A stretch of DNA of 64,000 nt from Iris pallida (GCA_029216955.1 JANAVB010006999.1:3221851-3285850), one strand, 5' to 3'; numbered from the stretch's first letter, positions 1 to 12,345 are shown. Notes: a model not told the origin generated them from the letters alone. Numbers and translations: made by a program.

Positions 1-120
1 TTAAATCAAATTAAATCCTATTTAGTCATTCTAGGTCAAGACATGTCTAGTCGGATCAATCTTGGTCATGGAAGAACATTGGAAGTCAATCCGAATCAAA
101 CTAGGTCAAAAACTAGCTTA

Positions 121-306
121 CCGTTGACTTTTGGTCAACGGGTCAACTCTGGTCAACTCTAGGTCAACTCTAGGTCAACCCTAGGTTACTGGTGACTAAT
201 AGTTGACTTTTAGTCAACTATCCAAGTTAAATGGAATTTGGAACTAAATTGGGCAAAGTGTTGACCCATGGTTGACTTTTAGTCTAAAAAGTCAACCGTG
301 GTCAAC
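121..306. promoter_or_regulatory. Cluster of TTGAC (W-box core) motifs in A LTR
   Basis: Twelve TTGAC cores on either strand fall in about 185 bases, most followed by C or T (TTGACY, the WRKY-factor W-box). Several lie in direct repeats of GGTCAACTCTA. The block is repeated in the other A LTR (8832-9018), and a related one occurs in the D LTRs. WRKY control is inference. Confidence 0.5.
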
Positions 307-761
307 CGGGTCCAAGACTAGGTTTAGACAGCTAATTCTACTCATTACAAACCTATACAACCCATATCCAAGTCCATCTTGGACTTGGAAACTCAAATCT
401 TTGCCATGGGCCAATTCCCTGTTCTACCCTTAAAAAGGGTAAAATTCTACCTTCGGCGATTATCTAGATAGCCTACCTACGCTTGATATTTTTACCCGTG
501 CTCCCTAGGGTAGTAGGGTACTATCCTAAAGGTTCATTATCTACCAAAATACCTAGATAAAGTGGACGTCTAGTTCACCTTACGGCCCGTTGCAGATATC
601 TTGAATATTTCAAGATACGTGCTGATACGGCGCGATACCGGCGCCCTACGACCCCGATTTCCACTCGGGAGCTTACCCGCAAAATCTAATTCATATAACC
701 TAGGCCTACATCAATTTCATCGCAATCTGATGCTCCGAGCTCAATTTCCCCTTCTAACTCG

Positions 762-1255
762 ATTTCCTATATTCTACTCCTCTTTCCCCCTTCTAATTCT
801 AATTCTAATTCTTCTTCTTCTTAACTTCTTCTTCTTATTCTTCTAGCTCTAATTCTTTTTCTTGGCCTCCTCCTCACTCTCTCCTTCTAATCTTCTTCTA
901 GTTTCTAACTTCTTTCTAACTTCCTTTCCTTCTTCTTTCTAATTTTCTTTCCTTCTTCTTTACTTCTTCTTAATTCTTTTTCCTTCCTCTTTCTATCTAA
1001 CTTCTCATCTATTTCTCTATATATATACATATATATATATATCTATATATATATACCTACATATATACATATATATTGGATACTAGGGGGGTTTAAGGGG
1101 TAAATAGGGGTGTAAGGGGAGAAGAAAGGAGCTGCCAAAGGCAGCTCCTGCTGCTGCTATTACTGCTGCATCTACTGCATCTACTGCAGCTGCTGCTGCT
1201 ACTTCTGCTGCCTGCTGCTGCTGCCCTCCATTCTTCTCTTCTTCTAATCTCCTCC

Positions 1256-1318
<63 letters not shown>
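762..1318. repeat. Pyrimidine tract, CTG-rich stretch and (TA)n
   Basis: A CTTCTT-rich tract (762-1015) is followed by TA-rich sequence, a CTG/GCA-rich stretch (1136-1230) and a (TA)n run (1259-1318). The equivalent part of the other LTR (9471-10660) has much longer TA runs. Confidence 0.85.
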
Positions 1319-1319
<1 letters not shown>

Positions 1320-2327
1320 CTACTTAGATATCTATATATCTATATATCTATCCATCCCACTATATATATATATAAACACACACACATCTCCATATATCTA
1401 TATAAACACACACACACATATAGATACATATATATACACACAACCATATATCTATATATATCTACACACATATATATATGTGAATACACATACACATATA
1501 TATTTATATAAACACATACACACACACACAACACTCATGACAACTCCACCACTACCACTCTCTACACCACCACCACCACCATCTCTCTTTCTCTCATCCT
1601 CCCACAAATACACATATACATATAATATATATATACCTATACATATACATATCTATATACATATATATATATATATACCATTCAATACATAAAAGTCCCA
1701 AATTAAACTCTAACCTAATCTCTAGGGAAAAACCTACTAATAGAGGGCAAAATGTAGAGAATCCCATTCTCTACATTTATGGTGAATGAAGTAAATAGAA
1801 AGGAGTAATTAATGAGGATTAAATGGCTTACCTAAGTGGAGTTTTTGGAGAGAGAGAGCTTGGAAGAAAGAAAAGATTTTGAAAGAGAGAGAGAGAGATT
1901 GCTTAATGGAGAAGACAAGGGGGGAGACTTACATGGCCGGCCACTCTTTGGGGGGGGGGGGGGGGCTATTGGGTTGGGATCCAATAAGCCCCTAACCCAT
2001 TAAGCTTAGTTTGGGTTTGGTTTGAAATCGGTTTGGTTCGGTTCAATTCTAAATACAAATTAAGCCTCTAAAATGACTAATTAAGTCATGGAAATAGGGT
2101 TAAAGATTTCTAGCCTAATTATGATAGTGTGTGGGCCAAACATAGCTAGTTTGTGGGTCCCACTAGGGTCCAGGCTACCCGGGTCTCCAAATTGAGTCCG
2201 AATTGGATAAAATTCAAACCGACTCAAATAAATTCCTAAAAATCATATAAAATCAAATAAAATTCCTAAAATATTATAAAACTTGAAAATGACGAAAATA
2301 TCCCTAATTTGAAAACTGGGGGTGACA

Positions 2328-2342
2328 AATCTATCCTCCTTA
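2328..2342 (-). other. Polypurine tract of element A
   Basis: On the minus strand AAGGAGGATAGATT abuts the 3' LTR start TGTCACC. This is the expected place for plus-strand priming, and closely related tracts flank the 3' LTRs of C and D. Confidence 0.75.
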
Positions 2343-2425
2343 AAAAAAATTCGTCCTCGAAATTGAATGAGAACTAACACAGCAATCATGAATTGAACAA
2401 GGAAAGAAAAAGAAAGAATTTTACC

Positions 2426-4039
2426 TCAAGGCTCGAAGAGATATGGGAATCGCTCCCGCATGTCGTCCTCCCTCTTCCAGGTGGACTCACCTGGAGAGTG
2501 GTGTCTCCATGCAACGCGAACAAAGGGAATGACCTGGTTCTGGAGCACCTTCTCTCTTCGGTCCAAGATCTCGACCGGCTTCTCTGGGTAGCTGAGTGTC
2601 AGTCCCACCTCGATCTCGGAGTGGTCTAAGACGTGACTGGGATCTGCCACATACCGTCTCAGCTGCGACACGTGGAACACACTGTGCACTCCCTCTAGTG
2701 CAGGCGGTAACTCCAGTCGGTAAGCCTACTGCACCGACCCTGCCCAGGATACGGAATGGTCCGATGTATCGTTGACTAAGCTTCCCGCCGCCACCAAAAC
2801 GAATCGTGCCACGCGTCGGAGAAATCCGCAGAAAGACAAGATCATCAACCTAGAACAAAACACAAGACTTAGAGCTTGATCTACAACAATCACAATCAGA
2901 CTCAAATACTAGAAAAATCTAGATTATACCTCAAACTCCAATAGCCTCCGGTGGCTATCGGCCCAATGCCGCTGCCTATCCTGCGCCACCCGAAGTCTAT
3001 CTCTGATAATCCTGACCTTCTCTGCAACATCCACCACCATCTCAGGGCCAAGCAAAACCCTCTCACCGACATCATCCCAAGACAAGGGAGTACGGACTCC
3101 GTCCGTATAGAGCCTCGAAAGGTGACATCTCTATACTGGCTTGGTAGCTGTTGTTGTAAGCAAACACTACCAAGTAAGGTGGTCCTCCCAAGATCCCTCG
3201 AAGTCCAAGACACAGGTACGCAGCATATCCTCGAGGGTCTGAATCGTCCTCTCCGACTGCTCGTCTGTCTGGGGGTGGTATGCGGTACTGAACTTGAGCG
3301 ATGTGCCCAAGCTAAGCTGCAAACTCTGCCAGAAGTGGAAAGTGAATCGGCTGTCCCGATCCGAGTCAATACTCACTGGCACCCCGTACAATCGGACTAT
3401 CTGTCGCACGTACATCTCGGCCAACCTCTCCGTCGACAAACCCACTTTGAAAGGTAAAAAGTGGGCCGATTTGGTCAATCGATCAATAATGACCCAAATT
3501 GCATCCTTCCCTCCCGGAGAGCGCGGAAGCCCAGATACAAAGTCTATAGTGATATGCTCCCACTTCCACTCAGGAATGGGGAGTGGCTGGAGCAATCCAC
3601 CGGGTCTCTGCCTCCTGGCCTTCACCTGCTGGCACACCAAACATCTAGAAACGAACTGAGCCACCTCACGTTTCATGCCATACCACCAAACATGTTGTCT
3701 CAAGTCTCTATACATCTTGTTGGCTCCTGGATGCATAGAGTACTGAGAACGGTGCGCCTCCTGAAGAACCTCCTCCCGAAGTCCTCCGCTCGGCACGCAC
3801 AATCTGGTACCATGCCTCAACGACCCATCCCCTGCTAAAGAGAACTCATCCAACAGCCCTATCTGGACCTGCTCCCTGATGACCCTCAGAGCCTCATCCT
3901 CAAACTGAGCTTCCCTGACTCTCTCCATCAGCGCTGACTGCACCTGTAGACCCCACATCTGTGCCTCGAACCCAGGAACTATCACCTCTACGCCCAAGAT
4001 CTCCAGATCTCCAGAAGGTGACGATCCATCGTCAAACAC
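2426..4039 (-). pseudogene. Integrase with C-terminal chromodomain-like tail (element A)
   Basis: The integrase part of pol inserts cDNA into the genome. The 290-codon open segment 4039-3167 holds the zinc-binding region (H..H then CLVC), the motif IDFVSGLP with the first catalytic Asp, SDRD with the second, and QSER with the Glu; the last two are 35 residues apart, so the DDE triad is intact. A frameshift near 3170 leads into the YNNSYQAS segment. Coding continues to 2930, is interrupted by an 80-nt intron-like segment (2850-2929), resumes in frame as VDDLVFLRI, shifts again near 2727, and ends as a W-HH-SPGESTW tail at 2426. A further frameshift near 4020 separates it from RNase H. It is nonfunctional as read, but only lightly damaged. 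Confidence 0.85.
2850..2929 (-). other. Probable 80-nt GT-AG intron inside A integrase
   Basis: On the minus strand the coding sequence ...LLEFE is followed by GTATAATC, then T-rich sequence, ending TTGTTCTAG, then VDDLVFLRI. Removing exactly this segment restores the frame and matches the homologous uninterrupted stretch in element C (LEFGVGDQVFLRI, near 25000). Left in place, it contains in-frame stops. Its length and T-richness fit a short plant spliceosomal intron. Confidence 0.7.
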
Positions 4040-4614
4040 ATAGCCACGGGATACCTGCTCAAAGCATCTGCGACCACGTTGGCCTTTCCCGGATGGTACT
4101 GCAAGGATATATCAAAATCTTTCATCAGCTCTAACCATCGCCTCTGCCTCATATTCAGCTCCTTCTGGGTAAACACGTACTTCAAGCTCTTGTGGTCAGT
4201 ATAGATCTCCACACGCTCTCCGTACAGATAGTATTTCCACAGCTTCAAAGCAAAGATGATCGCTGCCAGCTCCAGATCGTAGGTAGGGTAATTCCTCTCA
4301 TGAGGACGTAACTGCCTAGATGCATAGGCAATTACCTTCCCGTGCTGCTGAAGCACACAACCCAAACCCCGTCCTGAAGCATCACTGTAGATCGTATAAC
4401 CACCAGATCCAGATGGTAGTGTCAAGATAGGAGCTGTAGTCAACCTCGCCTTCAACTCCTCGAAGGTGGCCTGGCACTCATCGGACCAAACAAACTCCTC
4501 GTCCTTCCTGGTAAGGCGGGTCATCGGCTGGGCAATCCTGGAAAAGTCATGCACGAACCTCCGGTAACCTGCCAGACCCAGAAAACTCCGAACCTCTGCT
4601 ACTGAGCTCGGCAT
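3988..4614 (-). pseudogene. RNase H domain of element A pol
   Basis: Degrades the RNA strand during reverse transcription. It begins with the connector [15 protein letters not shown], then shows [32 protein letters not shown] and ADALSR, the standard Ty3/gypsy RNase H order. It is in the same frame as the upstream RT, separated by one TAG at 4618-4620 where Trp is usual. One Tyr of the usual GYYRRF is missing. It overlaps the integrase frame at 3988-4039, marking a frameshift. Confidence 0.9.
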
Positions 4615-4617
4615 CGA

Positions 4618-5829
4618 CTAGGACTCCACTGTAGAAATCTTCTTCGGATCCACTGAAATCCCCTCGCCAGAGACAACATGGCCTAGGAACTCCACGCGAT
4701 CCAAGAAGAACTCGTACTTGGACAGCTTTCCATACAGCTGCTCCCTCCTGAGAGTGTCCAACACAATCCTCCGGTGCTCTTCGTGCTCCTCTGGTGTCTT
4801 CGAATAGATGAGAATGTCATCAATGAAGACCACCACAAACTTGTCAAGGTACTGGTGAAATACCTTGTTCATCAAGTTCATGAATACCGCCGGGGCGTTG
4901 GTCAACCCAAACGGCATGACGGTATACTCATACTGGCCATAGCGGGTCCGAAAGGCAGTCTTCGTAATGTCATCCTGCTTCACCTTCAGCTGATGGTACC
5001 CGGTACGCAAGTCGATCTTCGAGAACACCCTCGCGCCGCTCAACTGGTCGAACAAGTCATCAATCCTCGGCAAAGGATACTTGTTCTTGATGGTAAGGTT
5101 GTTGAGCGCCCTGTAATCAATGCACAGACGTACCATACCATCCTTCTTGGGGACGAAAAGAACTGGCGCACCCCAAGGTGAAGACCTAGATCGAATAAAG
5201 CCCTTGTCCTCCAGCTCGTCGACCTGCTTCTTTAGCTCTGCTAACTCACTGTTGTTGATTCTATAGACGTGCTGAGAGATAGGCTCAGCGCCCGGCACTA
5301 GGTCTATAGAAAACTCAACATCACGATCTGGCGGCATTCCGGGCAGCTCCTCGGGAAAGACATCCAAGAACTCAGCAATGAGGGGATGTGGCAACACTGG
5401 CCTCGCCAACAACGCTCCGCAGAATCCATCTCCCTGCTCCACTGTACCCCTGGTGAACTCATACTCCAGCTCTTCCGGTGGCCTAAATAGAATCCTGCCC
5501 CCTCTGCAATCGATGCTAGCGTGGTACGTGCTCAACCAATCTATACCGAGTACCACATCGTAACTCGGAAGTGGCATTACGAGCAGACACGCACTCAGCT
5601 CCTGGCCTCTCAAAGAAACTCTCCACCCCTTGCAAACATTATTAACTAGGATGATGCCATTCCCAGTCATAATCTTGCAAGTCCTACCCAGATATTCAGC
5701 AATAATATTATGCCTATGAGCAAAAGAAACAGACACAAAACTGTGCGTAGCACCAGAATCAAATAAGGCCAAAGCTGGAAAAGAATCGAGCAGAATAGAA
5801 CCTGCGACAACATCCGCAATAGGCTCCAT
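4618..5829 (-). pseudogene. Protease and reverse transcriptase of element A
   Basis: 403 codons open. The aspartic protease site [10 protein letters not shown] lies at about residues 22-31 and [10 protein letters not shown] further on. RT follows with the FPEELPG linker, [21 protein letters not shown] and the catalytic [12 protein letters not shown] around residues 334-337. Catalytic residues are intact. The start shown is the first Met; upstream coding ([12 protein letters not shown]) is joined to gag only through a frameshift in a G run near 5865. The frame ends at a TAG just after the RT connector, splitting pol in two. Confidence 0.92.
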
Positions 5830-7248
5830 CTCCTCGGCTGCAAGAGCAAAGGCTCTACCCTGACCCCCCTCTGCTGGCGGTGCTGAACAAACTGCTGCTG
5901 CTGAGTCGGAAGCGGACCTCGCTGCTGAACTACCGGCACACTAGCTGGTGCCCTCTGAACGGGTGCCCTCTGAGCAGCTCCAGCCGTACGGGAGTTCTTG
6001 GGACACTCCCTCATCTGATGCCCAGCGGCACCACAAAAGAGACACAGCCCCAGCCTCCTCCTACAAAACTCGAAGAGGTGACCCGGCTTCTTGCAGAAGT
6101 GGCACGGCGGATCATCCTGCCCCGGACGCTGCTGACTCCTCTCGACAGACGCTCTGGCCTGCCACTGCTGCTGGTGATGCTGGAACGACTGATGCTGAAG
6201 CTGAGGGCGCTTAGCAGGCCCTGCGCTGCTACTGGCCCCTGAAAACAAATCTCGATCCCTCTTCGGCTTCAAGCCCCACTCCCTCTCCACCTTTCGAGCC
6301 TCCGCGTAAACCTTTGCATATGTCGCATAGAAGAAAGGGATCAGGATCTTGATATCCCATGTCAATCCCTCCCGAAAGCGCTCCGCTCGGATCACCGGGT
6401 CACTCACCATGTACTCGGCGTATCGGCTCAGCCGGCCGAACTCCGCCGCATACTCCTCTACGGTCATACTGCCCTGCTGCAGGTTTTGGAACTGCCGCAC
6501 CAGGCCAATCTTGTCCGTGGGGGAAAAGAACTTCTCTCTGAACAGGGCCCAAAACTCAGCCCATGTACGGCCCTCTCCTGCAAGAGCTGGCTCGTTCCGG
6601 AACCATGTCCAGGCAATATCTAACAACTGCAACCCAACCGCCTCGACCTTCAGGTCGTCTGCTAGGCGGCATGCCCTCATCTAGCGCTCGATATCCTCGA
6701 GCCAGTCATCAGCATAAATAATGCCCTCTGTCCCCTTGAAATCCCTCGGACCAAGCTTCTTGAAAGCCTAGATATCCCCGATCTTCGGCTGCTGCTGCTG
6801 CTGAACCTCCCTCTGTGGAGCCCCACGCTCCACTGCCGCCATAGCCAACCTGTGTGCATCCTCCATGCCCTGGCGCATGGCTTCTGAGCCTCAACTGAGC
6901 CTCGTGCTGGGCCCGCTGGGACTCCAGCACCTGGTGAAAGAACGCTAGCATCTGCCCCATGTCTGTGGGCAGAGAAGGCAATGAAGGAATAGCTCCCATC
7001 ATCACCGGAGGAGTCCCCTGCTGAGGAGGAAGAACGCCCCCGGTAGCTCCCGCTGTAGCCCCCAGCACTACGGGAAGAGCACCCGCAATGGCCCCAGGGA
7101 TGGTCATCGAGGTAGCTGGAGGAGTACCTCCGAGAGCCCCAACAGAAGTCCCATCAGCCGGGGAAGTGACCGGAGCCTGTCCGCCAGAGGTGGCAGACCT
7201 CTCCGTCTCCCCGTGCTCCTCGCCAGGAGAATGAGTCATCACTATCAT
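5830..7248 (-). pseudogene. gag of element A with two zinc knuckles
   Basis: Encodes the particle protein that packages element RNA. The N-terminal Pro/Gly/Ala-rich part runs from Met at 7248 (or 7239) to about 6709. After a frameshift and a TAG at 6681-6683, the capsid-type gag domain (AWTWFRNEP, FWALFREKFF, FQNLQQGSMTVEEY) lies in 6680-6290. Two CCHC knuckles follow, CHFCKKPGHLFEFC and CLFCGAAGHQMREC, then a Gln-rich tail. At least two frameshifts and one stop break it. The stop replaces a position where Gln is likely. Confidence 0.85.
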
Positions 7249-7500
7249 GGAGACAAATTGAAAAGAAGATATCAATATGGCACATAAAGGCAATATCAAA
7301 GAAGGACAGCTAGAATGCAGTAAATCAATATCAAAGACGGTAAGCAAGATAAGCAAGGAAAGATCCTACTGTGATTGACCACTCTTAGCCTACTACTTCC
7401 TATGTGTAACACAGGCTCGTAGTCAACACTCTAAGACGAGTGCCGCTACGACATCGCACTAATTGCGACTTCAGGACCTGCATGGGCCACCACTAAAACG
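7249..7500 (-). other. Leader and primer-binding-like site of element A
   Basis: Untranslated leader between 5' LTR and gag. The block TGGTGGCCCATGCAGGT lies on the minus strand at about 7476-7492, eight bases from the LTR edge at 7501. It starts TGG as a primer site complementary to a tRNA CCA end should, but is not the usual initiator-Met site. The same block occurs at the equivalent place in C and D, and with one base changed in B. The leader is clearly homologous to the leader of D (31800-31939). Confidence 0.6.
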
Positions 7501-8831
7501 TGTCACGACCCGCACCCGCTAAAAGGGCACGTGACGCGACAACGCCTAGCCCTCACCGGAAAAACGGTATGGAACGCTATGGATTTTCTAGTCTGACAAC
7601 AGTTTATATATATAACAAAACCTGTCGAGAATATAGTCAACTCCGAACGGAGGACAAGCAATGAATATATATAAGTGCTCAATCACAACTCTAAGACGAT
7701 AAGTAAAGACTAAAAGATAAAGACAACAAGACGATAAAATATAACCTGTCAAGTCCAGATACAAATAATATACAAGTCCAGTCTCTAATACAGTCCAAAT
7801 ATAATACAATCTCAAAAGTAACTGGAAACCAAGTCCAGTACAAAGACCTACTCTAACTAAACAAGTGGTATAGTCTCGTCAGGCGGAGCTACGCCCTGCG
7901 GGACCAAGTCTAGGCCCACTACGTCGTCCGGACCGTAGTAGTTACTACAATCTCCCTCGTCGACATCTGTAATATTTTATCAACAGTCCAGTCAGGATGG
8001 AACGAGTACATATATCTCATAACAGATCTCAAGATAGAATAAAAGCTATAAGACTATAAATAGAGCATATACAATGAATCATGGAGTGTACATGTATGTA
8101 TCATGGCATGGTAAGCTGTAAAGCTAGAGCTAGAACAAGAAAATAGAATGGGATCATGGCATGTACACAATCAAGGTAAGCTATATATCCAATGTGTGTG
8201 AGTAGTAGTTTCGGCTTGTGATCGGCTTGGGTACCTGTCGAGAATCGGCCTGGCAAGTCATAAGTGCGGTATATGACTCACACTGTTCAAGAATGTAAGG
8301 GGATATGATCACAGGCATACGCTACTACTCCCCCTACCCCAACTGGTAGAATAGATCCAAACAGGACACGTCACTGCACGGGATTCTAATGAGAAGGTAG
8401 CTAGCCTTCTCTAGAATCAGTGACCACATATTGAGCAAGAGCTATAATGGTGCTTGCACAATACATCCCAACCAAAGAAGGAGAAAATATCTCTCGTCGG
8501 GATCCAAGAATACCAATCCGTGAGAACCATGTGTCGGGAATAAGCATATCAACACTAAGTACATGAATCATAACAGTTATCATAAATTGGGAATAAGTAT
8601 CAGAGAATGTACTCACCTGTAAGATGATAATATACGTCGACTGGATCAACTGCAGTGTCTCGATGACCTATAGAGAACAAGACGTATCAATACTATGTTT
8701 AGGAAGTAAAGTTAAATCAAATTAAATCCTATTTAGTCATTTTAGGTCAAGACATGTCTAGTCGGGTCAATCTTGGTCATGGGAGAACATTGGAAGTCAA
8801 TCCGGATCAAACTAGGTCGAAAACTGGCTTA

Positions 8832-9018
8832 CCGTTGACTTTTGGTCAACGGGTCAACTCTGGTCAACTCTAGGTCAACTCTAGGTCAACCCTAGGTCAC
8901 TGGTGACTAATAGTTGACTTTTAGTCAACTGTCCAAGTTAAATGGAATTTGGAACTAAATTGGGCAAAGTATTGACCCATAGTTGACTTTTAGTCTAAAA
9001 AGTCAACCGTGGTCAACC
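8832..9018. promoter_or_regulatory. TTGAC cluster in A 5' LTR
   Basis: Second copy of the W-box-like cluster seen at 121-306, with the same motif order, so it was present when the element inserted. Confidence 0.5.
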
Positions 9019-9989
9019 GGGTCCAAGACTAGGTTTATACAGCTAATTCTACTCATTACCAACCTATACAACCCAACTCCAAGTCCATCTTGGACTTGGA
9101 AACTCAAATCTTGGCCATGGGCCAATTCCCTATTCTACCCTTAAAAAGGGTAAAATTCTACCTTCGGCGATTATCTAGATAGCCTACCTACGCTTGATAT
9201 TTTGACCCGTGCTCCCTAGGGTAGTAGGGTACTATCCTATAGGTTCGTTATCTACCAAAATACCTAGATAAAGTGGACGTCTAGTCCACCTTACGGCTCG
9301 TTGCAGATATCTTGAATATTTTAAGATACGCGCTGATACGGCGCGATTCCGGTGCCCTACGACCCTGATTTCCACTCGGGAGCTTCCCCGCAAAATCTAA
9401 TTCATATAACCTAGGCCTACGTCAAGTTTCATCGCAATCTGACGCTCCGAGCTCAATTTCCCCTTCTAACTCGATTTCCTATATTCTACTCCTCTTTCCC
9501 CCTTCTAATTCTAATTCTAATTCTTCTTCTTCTTAACTTCTTCTTCTTATTCTTCTAGCTCTAATTCTTCTTCTTGGCCTCCTCCTCACTCTCTCCTTCT
9601 AATCTTCTTCTAGTTTCTAACTTCTTTCTAACTTCCTTTCCTTCTTCTTTCTAATTTCCTTTCCTTCTTCTTTACTTCTTCTTAATTCTTTTCCTTCCTC
9701 TTTCTATCTAACTTCTCATCTATTTCTCTATATATATACATAAATATATATATCTATATATATATATACCTACATATATAAATATATATAGGATACTAGG
9801 GGGGTTTAAGGGGTAAATAGGGGTGTAAGGGGGGAAGAAAGGAGCTGCCAATGGCAGCTCCTGCTGCTGCTATTACTGCTGTATCTACTGCAGCTGCTGC
9901 TGCTACTTCTGCTGCCTGCTGCTGCTGCAGCTGCTGCTGTCCTCCATTCTTCTCTTCCTCCTTCTTCTCTTCTTCTAATCTCCTCCCTC

Positions 9990-10012
9990 TATATATATAT
10001 ATATTTTTTTCC

Positions 10013-10072
<60 letters not shown>

Positions 10073-10079
10073 CTATATA

Positions 10080-10122
<43 letters not shown>

Positions 10123-10268
10123 CTACTTAGATATCTATATATCTATATATCTATCCATCCCACTATATATATATATAAACACACACACACATCTCCATAT
10201 ATCTATATAAACACACACACACATATAGATACTTATATATACACACAACCATATATCTATATATATCT

Positions 10269-10341
<73 letters not shown>

Positions 10342-10515
10342 AATACACATACACATATATATTTGTATAAACACATACACACACACACAACACTCATGAC
10401 AACTCCACCACTACCACTCTCTACACCACCACCACCACCATCATCTCTCATTCTCTCATCCTCCCACAAATACACATATACATATAATATATATATACCT
10501 ATACATATACATATC

Positions 10516-10601
<86 letters not shown>

Positions 10602-10628
10602 CATATATATATATATATATATATATTT

Positions 10629-10659
<31 letters not shown>

Positions 10660-10660
10660 C
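9990..10660. repeat. Long (TA)n and (CA)n microsatellites in A LTR
   Basis: Several TA runs of 40-100 bases (10019-10060, 10088-10120, 10272-10338, 10520-10660) with ACACAC patches between. They are much longer than in the sister LTR and so diverged after insertion. Confidence 0.9.
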
Positions 10661-11305
10661 CATTCAATACATAAAAGTCCCAAATTAAACTCTAACCTAA
10701 TCTCTAGGGAAAAACCTGCTGATAGAGGGCAAAATGTAGAGAATCCCATTCTCTACATTTATGGTGAAGGAAGTAAATAGAAAGGAGTAATTAATGAGGA
10801 TTAAATGGCTTACCTAAGTGGAGTTTTTGGAGAGAGAGAGCTTGGAAGAAAGAAAAGATTTTGAAAGAGAGAGAGAGAGAGATTGCTTAATGGAGAAGAC
10901 AAGGGGGGAGACTTACATGGCCGGCCACTCTTGGGCGGGGGGGCTATTGGGTTGGGATCCAATAAGCCCCCAACCCATTAAGCTTAGTTTGGGTTTGCTT
11001 TGAAATCGGTTTGGTTCGGTTCAATTCTAAATACAAATTAAGCCTCTAAAATGACTAATTAAGTCATGGAAATAGGGTTAAAGATTTCTAGTCTAATTAT
11101 GATAGTGTGTGGGCCAAACACAGCTAGTTTGGGGGTCCCACTAGGGTCCAGGCTACCCAGGTCTCCAAATTGAGTCCGAATTGGATAAAATTCAAACCGA
11201 CTCAAATAAATTCCTAAAAATCATATAAAATCAAATAAAATTCCTAAAATATTATAAAACTTGAAAATGATGAAAATACCCCTAATTTGAAAACTGGGGG
11301 TGACA

Positions 11306-11679
11306 ACTACCCAACTTGGAATAAACTAATCCTTAAGATTAAATTTCTAGGAAACATAAATACTTTTATACACAAACAAGACCTTAATGCATACTAATTG
11401 TCAAGGTAATCCTTTTAGCCATGTGTTTGACCTATGAGCATATACGAGTGTAGTCATCTTTCTAATTGTCACTAAGCACGAAACTAAGAATTTACGGTAG
11501 AAGGAGTAAAGCAAGATGCAAATCGAGGAGGGCGAACGAGAGTTCAAAATTTGAAGTCAATAAAGGATGTCAAGTAGGTGGATGAGATTCTAGACTCTAA
11601 TTCTATATGGCAGGCCTACTTCGGTACAATTACGTAGCCGAAGTGATAAACTTGACCTGTATGGGCCACCACAAAAACA
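11306..11679 (-). repeat. Partial extra interior of element B
   Basis: Nearly identical to 17707-18080, including the primer-binding-like block at 11655-11671. It is truncated on the left by the insertion of element A. Its presence outside an LTR shows a third LTR or a recombined tandem array. Confidence 0.85.
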
Positions 11680-12217
11680 TGTAACACCTGAGTGCCAAAT
11701 ACTTGAGACTATATACGTATCATGCCAGCTGTATACATATGAGTAAATATACGGCTCGTACGTACACATAAGCTGTAAATGTAGAAAGCCAAGACACTAA
11801 ATCTCATCCACAAAGATAAATAATAATATAAAAGCAACTTTGAGTTTGTCATGTACACAACAGTTGGGTGGAGACAAAGTCCACTACCAACCAAATTAAA
11901 TATGGAAAAATATACAAGGAAAGAATTTAGCAAGCGAGAGCAAGTGACGAATCCAAGAGTAATCATCACGATGGAATAGAGCGCAAGTCATGGCCTTAGC
12001 GAGTGCACCTGTAAGAAATCACGAAAACACACACCTGGGGAAAAATCAGGTCCTCAGAGGGACGTAACAAGACACAATATCATGCCATAAACTGAATAGT
12101 AAGAGCTCAATAGAAAGTATACATGCGTAAGGTTCCTAACCATTCTATGTGATATATACTATGAGAAGATAACGTTCTACGCAGGAGCTTAGGTGTTCAG
12201 CATAGATGGAGAGAGAC

Positions 12218-12345
12218 TAGTAGTAGGTAGCGCTCATAAGAGGCACTATCGACTATTGGCAGAAAGTAGCTCTCATACGAGAACTATCGGCCCCGCGACA
12301 GTAAGTAGAGCTCATCCGAGACACTATCGGCCCAAATCTATGTGT
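12218..12345. repeat. Three ~42-bp repeats in B LTR
   Basis: The unit GTAG-GCTCATA-GAG-ACTATCGGCC is repeated three times with small changes. The same triple repeat is at 18618-18740 in LTR B2. Confidence 0.75.

Larger units (their letters stand above)
1..2327 (-). repeat. 3' LTR of element A, cut by window edge
   Basis: Near-identical to 8712-11305; about 1.2 kb of its U5 side lies left of the window. It contains a TTGAC-rich block, a long pyrimidine tract, CTG-rich and (TA)n/(CA)n microsatellites and a 16-base G run near 1951. The terminal GGTGACA at 2327 is followed by the polypurine tract of the minus-strand element. No gene is seen; ORFs here are microsatellite translations. Confidence 0.93.
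1..11305 (-). mobile_element. Element A: Ty3/gypsy chromovirus-like retrotransposon
   Basis: Minus-strand LTR retrotransposon with order 5' LTR (7501-11305), primer site, gag, protease, RT, RNase H, integrase, 3' LTR (1-2327, left end beyond the window). The two LTRs align from base 1 with 8712. The LTR starts TGTCACGACC on the plus strand and ends GGTGACA. The base order and the tail after integrase (a W-HH-P-E-TW-E-M-R-LF pattern resembling a chromodomain) suggest a chromovirus, perhaps Tekay-like; the lineage is inferred. It interrupts element B: the sequence right of 11305 (actaccc...) continues uninterrupted at 17707 in the second B copy, so ACTAC is the likely target duplication. Confidence 0.93.
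7501..11305 (-). repeat. 5' LTR of element A
   Basis: 3805 bases, from TGTCACGACC to GGTGACA, so TG...CA ends. It shares the TTGAC cluster, pyrimidine tract, CTG-rich and TA/CA microsatellites with 1-2327. Beyond these no gene is seen; the ORFs at 7588-7815 and 8401-8649 show no recognisable domain. The base immediately right of 11305 belongs to element B. Confidence 0.95.

Noticed and set aside
5880..6684. Plus-strand ORFs opposite A gag
   Set aside because: Shadows; the minus frame has gag and zinc-knuckle motifs.
9851..10674. ORFs of 70-120 codons in both strands
   Set aside because: They translate TA and CA microsatellites (poly Ile-Tyr, Thr-His) and cannot be genes.
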